Below, piece by piece: positions 56,001 to 64,000 of a DNA stretch of 64,000 nucleotides. The position numbers were made by a program, and so were the translations under genes. The stretch is taken from NCBI RefSeq assembly GCF_024139115.2, contig NC_085139.1, forward strand, positions 9,829,533 to 9,893,532, written 5' to 3'. Source of the DNA: Armigeres subalbatus (lineage: Eukaryota > Arthropoda > Insecta > Diptera > Culicidae). The notes beneath the pieces are model-generated. The model made no database searches and was not told the origin of the DNA. It saw only the letters and a program-made list of their open reading frames with translations. The first letter of the stretch is position 1. Each line of letters starts with the position of its first letter.

Positions 56001-57179
56001 TTTCTAGGCTTCTGGAAGAAGCTTTCTAAGCTTCAAGGAGAAGCATCTTAAGTTTTTGGGAGAAGCTTTCTTAGCTTCTGGGAGAAGCTTCCTAAGCTTC
56101 TGGGAGAAGCTTTTCAAGCTTCTTGGAGAAGCTTTCAAGCTTCTTGGAGAAGCTTCCAAGCTTCTGGGAGAAGCCTAAGCTTCCAGAGAAGCCTGCTTCT
56201 GGGAGAAGCCTGCTTCCTGGGAAAAACTTTCCAAGCTTCCGGGAGAAGTTTTCCAAGCTTCTGGGAGAAGTTTTCCAAGCTTCTGGGACAAGCTTTCCAA
56301 GCTTCTGGGACAAGCTTTCCAAGCTTCTGGGAGAAGTCTGCTCTGGGAGAAGCTTGGCTTCTGGGAGAAGCTAAGCTTCTGGGAGGCTTTCCAAGCTGGG
56401 AGAAGCACCAAGCCTGGGAGAAGCTCAAGCTTCTGGGAGGCTTCCAAGCTTCTGGGAGAAGCTTGCTTCTGGGTGAAGCTTAAGCTTCTGGGAGAAGCCT
56501 GCTTCTGGGAGAAGCTTTCCAAGCTTCTGGGAGAAGCTTTCCAAGCTTCTGGGAGAAGCTTTCTATGCTTCTGGGAGAAGCTTTCTATGCTTCTGGGAGA
56601 AGCTTTCCAAGCTTCTGGGATAAGCTTTCCATGCTTCTGGGAGAAGCTTTCTATGCTTCTGGAAGAGCTTTCTATGCTTCTGGAACAAGCTTTTCAAGCT
56701 TCTGGGAGAAGTTTTCTTAGCTTCTGGGAGAAGCTTTCTAAGCTTCTGGGAGAAGCTTTCTAAGCTTCTGGGATAAGCTTTCTAAGCTTCTGGGATAAGC
56801 TTTCTAAGCTTCTGGGAGAAGCTTTCTAATCTTCTGGGAGAAGCTTTCTAAGCTTCTGGAAGTACCTTTCTAAGCTTCTGTTAGAAGCTTTCTAAGCTTC
56901 TGGGATAAGCTTTCTAAGCTTCTGGGATAAGCTTTCTAAGCTTCTGGGAGAAGCTCTCTAAGCTTCTGGGACAAACATTCTAAGCTTCTGGGAGAAGTTT
57001 TCTAAGCTTCTGGAAGTAGCTTTCTAAGCTTCTGGAAGTAGCTTTCTAAGCTTCTGGAAGTAGCTTTCTTAACTTCTGGGAGAAGCTTTACAAGCATGGA
57101 AGAAGCTTTCTAAGCTTCTGGAAGAAGCTTTCCTAAGCTTCTGGGAGAAGTTTTCTAAGCTTCTGGGAGAAGTTTTCTA

Positions 57180-57615
57180 GAGATGTTCGGGTTTCGTGTT
57201 TCAAAACCCGAAACCCGACCCGAACCCGACGGGTTCGTACAGTATCGGGTTCGAGTCGGGTGCGGGTTTGTGAGATAAAAAAATGTCGGGTTCGGGTCGG
57301 TTGCGGGCGGAAAAATAAAATACTGAATATAATTTTACTCAGTTTTGTTAATTGTTTGGTTTTACATTCTTTTCGATTTGAAGAGAACCAGAAAATAGCT
57401 AGTTTGAATTTTCCGAGAAAACTTTGAACCAGGTACAGTTTGGATTTAATTAATCGTATGATATTGGGTTCGGGTCGGGTACGGGTTTGAATGCAAAAAT
57501 CTCAGGTCGGGTTCGGGTTTTACAAGATTTTTATTCCGGGTCCGGGTTTGAAGGATATTTACAAATCAGGTTGGGGTCGGGTTCAGGTTTGCAAAATATG
57601 AAACCTGACCATCTC
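57180..57615 (+). mobile_element. TIR element in satellite, copy 1
   Basis: GAGATGTTCGGGTTTCGTG at the left and AAACCTGACCATCTC at the right, with GGGTT/AACCC-rich arms and an AT-rich centre (TTTTACTCAGTTTTGTTAA). TA flanks it at 57178-57179 and 57616-57617, as for Tc1/mariner MITEs. Non-coding. Confidence 0.75.
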
Positions 57616-58668
57616 TAAAGCTTTCAAGCTTCTGGGAGAAGCTTTCTAAGCTTCTGGGTGAAGCTTTCAAGCTTCTGGGAGAAGCATTCTAAGCTTCTGG
57701 GCAAAGCTTTCCAAGCTTCTGGGAGAAGCTTTCTAAGCTTCTGGGAGAAGCTTTTCATGCTTCTGGGAGAAGCTTTCCAAGCTCCTGGGAGGAGCTAAGC
57801 TTCTGGGAGGAGCTTTATGCTTTTGGGAGAAGCTAGCTTCTGGGAGAAGCTTTCTAAGCTTCTGGGAGAAGCTTTCTAAGCTTCTGGGTGAAGCTTTCTA
57901 AGCTTCTGGGTGAAGCTTTCTAAGCTTCTGGGTGAAGCTTTCTAAGCTTCTGGGAGAAGCTTTCTAAGCTTCTGGGAGAAACTTTCTAAGCTTCTGGGAG
58001 AAGCTTTCCAAGCTTCTGGGAGAAGCTTTCCAAGCTTCTGGGAGAAGCTTTCTATGCTTCTGGGAGAAGCTTTCTATGCTTCTGGGAGAAGCTTTCCAAG
58101 CTTCTGGGATAAGCTTTCCATGCTTCTGGGAGAAGCTTTCTATGCTTCTGGAAGAGCTTTCTATGCTTCTGGAACAAGCTTTTCAAGCTTCTGGGAGAAG
58201 TTTTCTTAGCTTCTGGGAGAAGCTTTCTAAGCTTCTGTGAGAAGCTTTCTAAGCTTCTGGGATAAGCTTTCTAAGCTTCTGGGATAAGCTTTCTAAGCTT
58301 CTGGGAGAAGCTTTCTAATCTTCTGGGAGAAGCTTTCTAAGCTTCTGGAAGTACCTTTCTAAGCTTCTGTTAGAAGCTTTCTAAACTTCTGGGAGAAGCT
58401 TTCTGAGCTTCTGGGAGAAGCTTTCCAAGCTTTGGGAGAAGCTCTCTAAGCTTCTGGGACAAACATTCTAAGCTTCTGGGAGAAGTTTTCTAAGCTTCTG
58501 GAAGTAGCTTTCTAAGCTTCTGGAAGTAGCTTTCTAAGCTTCTGGAAGTAGCTTTCTTAACTTCTGGGAGAAGCTTTCTAAGCTTATGGAAGAAGCTTTC
58601 TAAGCTTCTGGAAGAAGCTTTCTAAGCTTCTGGGAGAAGTTTTCTAAGCTTCTGGGAGAAGTTTTCTA

Positions 58669-59107
58669 GAGATGTTCGGGTTTCGTGTTTCAAAACCCGA
58701 AACCCGACCCGAACCCGACGGGTTCGTACAGTATCGGGTTCGAGTCGGGTGCGGGTTTGTGAGATAAAAAAATGTCGGGTTCGGGTCGGTTGCGGGCGGA
58801 AAAATAAAATACTGAATATAATTTTACTCAGTTTTGTTAATTGTTTGGTTTTACATTCTTTTCGATTTGAAGAGAACCAGAAAATAGCTAGTTTGAATTT
58901 TCCGAGAAAACTTTGAACCAGGTACAGTTTGGATTTAATTAATCGTATGATATTGGGTTCGGGTCGGGTACGGGTTTCCGAATGCAAAAATCTCGGGTCG
59001 GGTTCGGGTTTTACAAGATTTTTTATTCCGGGTCCGGGTTTGAAGGATATTTACAAATCAGGTTGGGGTCGGGTTCGGGTTTGCAAAATATGAAACCCGA
59101 CCATCTC
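58669..59107 (+). mobile_element. TIR element in satellite, copy 2
   Basis: Same orientation and termini as copy 1, ending AAACCCGACCATCTC. The left satellite junction (GGGAGAAGTTTTCTA) and right junction (AAAGCTTTCCAAGC) match copy 1 closely. The minus frame 58987-58622 is not a gene. Confidence 0.75.
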
Positions 59108-60565
59108 TAAAGCTTTCCAAGCTTCTGGGAGAAGCTTTCTAAGCTTCTGGGTGAAGCTTTCCAAGCTTCTGGGAGAAGCATTCTAAGCTTCTGGGCAAAG
59201 CTTTCCAAGCTTCTGGGAGAAGCTTCCCAAGCTTCTGGGAGAAGCTTTCTATGCTTCTGGGAGAAGCTTTCTAAGCTTCTGGGAGGAGCTTTCTAAGCTT
59301 CTGGGAGGAGCTTTCTATGCTTCTGGGAGAAGCTTTCTAAGCTTCTGGGTGAAGCTTTCTAAGCTTCTGGGTGAAGCTTTCTAAGCTTCTGGGTGAAGCT
59401 TTCTAAGCTTCTGGGAGAAACTTTCTAAGCTTCTGGGAGAAGCTTTCTAAGCTTCTGGGTTAAGCTTTCTATGTAGTAAGTAAGCTAGTAAGTAAGCTTC
59501 TGGGACCAGCTTTCTAAGTTTCTGGGATCAGCTTTCTAAGCTTCTGGAAGAAGCTTTCTAAGCTTCTGGAAGACGCTTTCTAAGCTTCTGGAAGACGCTT
59601 TCTAAGCTTCTGGAAGACGCTTTCTATGCTTCTGGGAGAAGCTTTCTAAGCTTCTGGGATAAGCTTTCTAAGCTTCTGGGATAAGCTTTCTAAGCTTCTG
59701 GAAGAAGCTTTCTAAGCTTCAAGGAGAAGCATCTTAAGTTTTTGGGAGAAGCTTTCTTAGCTTCTGGGAGAAGCTTCCTAAGCTTCTGGGAGAAGCTTTC
59801 CAAGCTTCTGGGAGAAGCTTTCCAAGCTTCTGGGAGAAGCTTTCCAAGCTTCTGGGAGAAGCTTTCTAAGCTTCTGGGAGAAGCTTTCCAAGCTTCTGGG
59901 AGAAGCTTTCCAAGCTTCTGGGAGAAGCTTTCCAAGCTTCTGGGAGAAGCTTTCCAAGCTTCTGGGAGAAGCTTTCCAAGCTTCTGGGAGAAGCTTTCTA
60001 TGCTTCTGGGAGAAGCTTTCTATGCTTCTGGGAGAAGCTTTCTATGCTTCTGGGAGAAGCTTTCTATGCTTGTGGGAAAAGCTTTCTATGCTTCTGGAAC
60101 AAGCTTTTCAAGCTTCTGGGAGAAGTTTTCTTAGCTTCTGGGAGAAGCTTTCTAAGCTTCTGGGAGAAGCTTTCTAAGCTTCTGGAAGTAGCTTTCTAAC
60201 CTTCTGGTAGTAGCTTCCTAAGCTTCTGGAAGTAGCTTCCTAAGCTTCTGGAAGTACCTTTCTAAGCTTCTGTTAGAAGCTTTCTAAACTTCTGGGAGAA
60301 GCTTTCTGAGCTTCTGGGAGAAGCTTTCCAAGCTTTGGGAGAAGCTCTCTAAGCTTCTGGGACAAACATTCTAAGCTTCTGGGAGAAGTTTTCTAAGCTT
60401 CTGGAAGTAGCTTTCTAAGCTTCTGGAAGTAGCTTTCTAAGCTTCTGGAAGTAGCTTTCTTAACTTCTGGGAGAAGCTTGTTATGGAAGAAGCTTTCTAA
60501 ACTTCTGTGAGAAACTTTCTAAGCCTCGTGGAGATGTTTTCTAAGCTTCTGGGAGAAGTTTTCTA

Positions 60566-60979
60566 GAGTTTTCAAAACCCGAAACCCGAACCCGACGGGT
60601 TCGTACAGTATCGGGTTCGAGTCGGGTGCGGGTTTGTGAAATAAAAAAATGTCGGGTTCGGGTCGGTTGCGGGCGGAAAAATAAAATACCGAATATAATT
60701 TTACTCAGTTTTGTTAATTGTTTGGTTTTACATTCTTTTCCATTTGAAGAGAACTAGAAAATATCTAGTTTGAATTTTCCGAGAAAACTTTGAACCAGGT
60801 ACAGTTTGGATTTAATTAATCGTATGATATTGGGTCTGGGTCGGTACGGGTTTCCGAATGCAAAAATCTCAGGTCGGGTTCTGGGTTTTACAAGATTTTT
60901 TATTCCGGGTCCGGGTTTGAAGGATATTTACAAATCGGTTGGGGTCGGGTTCGGGTTTGCAAAATATGAAACCGTCTCT
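60566..60979 (+). mobile_element. TIR element in satellite, copy 3 (damaged)
   Basis: The first ~17 bp of the left end are lost (starts GAGTTTTCAAAACCC) and the right end is shortened (ACCGTCTCTC). The interior matches the others with extra substitutions. It lies at the edge of a ragged-unit block. Confidence 0.7.
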
Positions 60980-61619
60980 CAAGCTAAGCTGGGAGAAGCT
61001 TTCAAGCTGTCAAGCTTCTGAGAAGCATTCTCCAAGCTTCTGGGCAAGCTTTCTAAGCTTCTGAGAAGCTTCTGGGAGAAGCTTCAAGCTTCTGGGAGAA
61101 GCTTATGCTTCTGGGAGAAGCTTTCTATGCTTCTGGGAGAAGCTATGCTTCTGGGAGAAGCTTTCTATGCTGGGAAAAGCTATGCTTCTGGAACAAGCTT
61201 TTCAAGCTTCTGGGAGAAGCTTAGCTTCTGGGAGAAGCTTTCTAAGCTTCTGGAGAAGCTTTCTGCTTCTGGAAGTAGCTTAACCTTCTGGTAGTAGCTT
61301 CTAAGCTTCAAGTAGCTTCCTAAGCTTCTGAAGTATTTCTAAGCTTCTGTTAGAAGCTTAAACTTCTGGGAGAAGCTTGAGCTTCTGGGAGAAGCTTTCA
61401 AGCTTTTGGGAGAAGCTCTCTAAGCTTCTGGGACAAACATTCTAAGCTTCTGGGAGAAGTTTCTAAGCTTCTGGAAGTAATTTTCTCAGCTTCTGGAAGT
61501 AGCTTTTTAGACTTCTGGAAGTAGCTTTCTAAGCTTCTGGGGGCAGCTTTCTAAGTTTCTGGTAGAAGCTTTCTAAGCTTCTGGGAGCAGCTTTCTAAAC
61601 TTCTGAGAGTAGCTTTCTA

Positions 61620-62056
61620 GAGATGTTCAGGTTTCGTGTTTCAAAACCCAGAGCCCGACCTGAACCCGACAGGTTCGTACAGTATCAGGTTCGAGTCAGG
61701 TGCGGGTTTGTGAGATAAAAAATGTCAGGTTCGGGTCGGTTGCGGGCGGAAAAATAAAATACTGAATATAATTTTACTCAGTTTTGTTAATTGTTTGGTT
61801 TTACATTCTTTTCGATTTGAAGAGAACCAGAAAATAGCTAGTTTGAATTTTCCGAGAAAACTTTGAACCAGGTACAGTTTGGATTTAATTAATCGTATGA
61901 TATTGGGTTCTGGTCAGGTACGGGTTTCGAATGCAAAAATCTCAGGTCGGGTCTGGGTTTTACAAGATTTTTTATTCCGGGTCCGGGTTTGAAGGATATT
62001 TACAAATCGGGTTGGGGTCGGGTTCGGGTTTGCAAAATATGAAACCCGACCATCTC
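61620..62056 (+). mobile_element. TIR element in satellite, copy 4
   Basis: Complete, with TCAGGTT-type changes in the arms. TA flanks are present, and the right junction matches copy 2 (AAAGCTTTCCAAGCTTCTGG). Confidence 0.75.
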
Positions 62057-63414
62057 TAAAGCTTTCCAAGCTTCTGGGAGAAGCTTTCTAAGCTTCTGGG
62101 TGAAGCTTTCCAAGCTTCTGGGAGAAGCATTCTAAGCTTCTGGGCAAAGCTTTCCAAGCTTCTGGGAGAAGCTTCCCAAGCTTCTGGGAGAAGCTTTCTA
62201 TGCTTCTGGGAGAAGCTTTCTAAGCTTCTGGGAGAAGCTTTCTAAGCTTCTGGGAGAAGCTTTCTATGCTTCTGGGAGAAGCTTTCTAAGCTTCTGGGAG
62301 AAGCTTTCTAAGCTTCTGGGAGAAGCTTTCTAAGCTTCTGGGTGAAGCTTTCTAAGCTTCTGGGAGAAGCTTTCTAAGCTTCTGGGAGAAGCTTTCTAAG
62401 CTTCTGGGTTAAGCTTTCTATGTAGTAAGTAAGCTAGTAAGTAAGCTTCTGGGACCAGCTTTCTAAGTTTCTGGGATCAGCTTCTAAGCTTCTGGGAGAA
62501 GCTTTCTAAGCTTCTGGGAGAAGCTTTCTAAGCTTCTGGGAGAAGCTTTCTAAGCTTCTGGGAGAAGTTTTCTATGCTTCTGGGAGAAGCTTTCTAAGCT
62601 CCTGCGATAAGCTTTCTAAGCTTCTGGGAGAAGCTTTCTAGGCTTCTGGAAGAAGCTTTCTAAGCTTCAAGGAGAAGCATCTTAAGTTTTTGGGAGAAGC
62701 TTTCTTAGCTTCTGGGAGAAGCTTCCTAAGCTTCTGGGAGAAGCTTTCAAGCTTCTGGGAGAAGCTTTCCAAGCTTCTGGGAGAAGCTTCCAAGCTTCTG
62801 GGAGAAGCTTTCTAAGCTTCTGGGAGAAGCTTCTGGGAGAAGCTCCAAGCTTCTGGGAGAAGCTTCCAAGCTTCTGGGAGAAGTCCAAGCTTCTGGGAGA
62901 AGCTTTCCAAGCTTCTGGGAGAAGCTTTCTATGCTTCTGGGAGAAGCTTTCTATGCTTCTGGGAGAAGCTTTCTATGCTTCTGGGAGAAGCTTTCTATGC
63001 TTGTGGGAAAAGCTTTCTATGCTTCTGGAACAAGCTTTTTAAGCTTCTGGAGAAGCTTTCTAAGCTTCTGGGATAAGCTTTCTAAACTTCTGGGAGAAGC
63101 TTTCTAAGCTTCTGGAAGTAGCTTTCTAACCTTCTGGAAGTAGCTTCCTAAGCTTCTGGAAGTAGCTTCCTAAGCTTCTGGAAGGAGCTTTCTAAGCTTC
63201 TGTTAGAAGCTTTCTAAACTTCTGGGAGAAGCTTTCTAAGCTTCTGGGAGAAGCTTTCTAAGCTTCTGGGAGAAGCTTTCCAAGCTTCTGGGAGAAGCTC
63301 TCTAAGCTTCTGGGACAAACATTCTAAGCTTCTGGGAGAAGTTTTCTAAACTTCTGTGAGAAACTTTCTAAGCTTCGTGGAGATGTTTTCTAAGCTTCTG
63401 GGAGAAGTTTTCTA

Positions 63415-63864
63415 GAGATGTTCGGGTTTCGTGTTTCAAAACCCGAAACCCGACCCGAACTCGACGGGTTCGTATAGTATCGGGTTCGAGTCGGGTGTGG
63501 GTTTGTGAGATAAAAAAATGTCGGGTGCGGGTCGGTTGCGGGCGGAAAAATAAAACACTGAATATAATTTTACTCAGTTTTGTTAATTGTTTGGTCTTAC
63601 ATTCTTTTCGATTTGAAGAGAACCAGAAAATAGCTAGTTTGAATTTTCCGAGAAAACTTTGGACCGGGTACAGTTTGGATTTAATTAATCGTATGATATT
63701 GGGTTCGGGTCGGGTACGGGTTTCCGAATGCAAAAATCTCGGGTCGGGTTCGGGTTTTACAAGATTTTTTATTCCGAGTTCGGGTCGGGTCCGGGTTTGA
63801 AGGATATTTACAAATCGGGTTGGGGTCGGGTTCGGGTTTGCAAAATATGAAACCCGACCATCTC
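63415..63864 (+). mobile_element. TIR element in satellite, copy 5
   Basis: Complete; 450 bp because of a small internal repeat of TTCGGGTCGGGTCCGGG near 63,780. The right flank reads CTCTG instead of CTCTA, so the TA there has mutated. The minus frame 63943-63368 spans the element and the satellite and is not a gene. Confidence 0.75.
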
Positions 63865-64000
63865 TGAAGCTTTCCAAGCCTCTGGAAGAAGTTTTCCAAG
63901 ATTCTGGGAGAAGCTTTCGAAGCTTACGAGAGATGTTTTTCATGCTTCTGTGAGAACCTTTCTGAGCTTCTTGGAGAAGCTTTCTTAACTTCTGTTAAAA

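Larger units (their letters stand above)
48358..64000 (+). repeat. 22 bp HindIII satellite, main array with embedded modules
   Basis: The main direction is AAGCTTCTGGGAGAAG plus TTTCTA-like. Inverted blocks lie at about 48,936-49,215, 53,320-53,535 and 55,165-55,405. Non-unit markers (AGTAGTAAGTAAGCTAG, about 49,383, 49,448, 53,815, 55,695, 59,474 and 62,421) and five TIR elements show that the array is organised in higher-order repeats. It runs off the end of the window. All translated frames (Ser/Phe/Gly/Leu/Trp/Glu/Lys) are repeat products. Confidence 0.9.

Noticed and set aside
47730..64000. CRISPR-like array, because of regular 22 bp repeats
   Set aside because: There are no unique spacers; units follow each other directly. 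The genome is eukaryotic by its transposon content.

Overview
The window looks like repeat-dense, non-genic chromatin of a culicine mosquito, most probably Aedes. The evidence is the repeat fauna. It includes tRNA-derived SINEs with recognisable A and B boxes, an ITmD37E-type mariner, a BEL/Pao retrotransposon, RTE-like and other non-LTR reverse-transcriptase fragments, and many short TIR elements. The species call rests on recalled repeat families, not on a search. I found no intact host protein gene, no rRNA or functional tRNA gene, and no CRISPR array. Every recognisable coding region is a decayed transposable element. Nearly all very long open frames are by-products of tandem repeats whose period or composition excludes stop codons.

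Layout. 0.2-3.2 kb: a decayed minisatellite in two opposite-facing arms. 3.2-10.9 kb: intergenic DNA with a palindromic foldback, a SINE, a broken LINE, and a TIR-like element holding three ~160 bp tandem repeats. 10.9-16.7 kb: a cluster of nested elements. These are a hAT-like element filled with a TAATCATT-type array, a SINE meeting an RTE-like LINE tail to tail, a TTAA-flanked MITE, and a 1.8 kb palindromic element carrying a hAT-like MITE. 17.6-28.2 kb: one dead BEL/Pao retrotransposon. Its integrase is split by a 4.35 kb DNA transposon with long terminal inverted repeats, one end of which is duplicated. Its 3' region is split by a foldback-like element with a 1.4 kb purine-strand core. 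29-34.7 kb: an internally deleted DD37E mariner, quiet unique-looking DNA, a 151 bp MITE, and a ~625 bp SINE with a perfect 20 bp target duplication. 35.0-40.3 kb: a 24 bp minisatellite of about 210 units, open in all six frames. 40.3-44.7 kb: unique-looking DNA and two MITEs. 44.7-46.5 kb: an 11 bp A/C-rich satellite with symmetrical flanks. 47.7-64.0 kb: a 22 bp HindIII-rich (AAGCTT) satellite with orientation switches and higher-order structure. It carries five copies of one ~440 bp TIR element that was amplified together with the satellite.

No genes act together here as a pathway. The biological content is the order of insertion and amplification events. TIR elements have enclosed or carried tandem arrays, LINE tails have landed in satellites, and one MITE insertion was multiplied by satellite expansion. 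Short blocks of the 22 bp satellite, mainly 49.5-53.0 kb, have ragged shortened units that may be consensus errors in the assembly.
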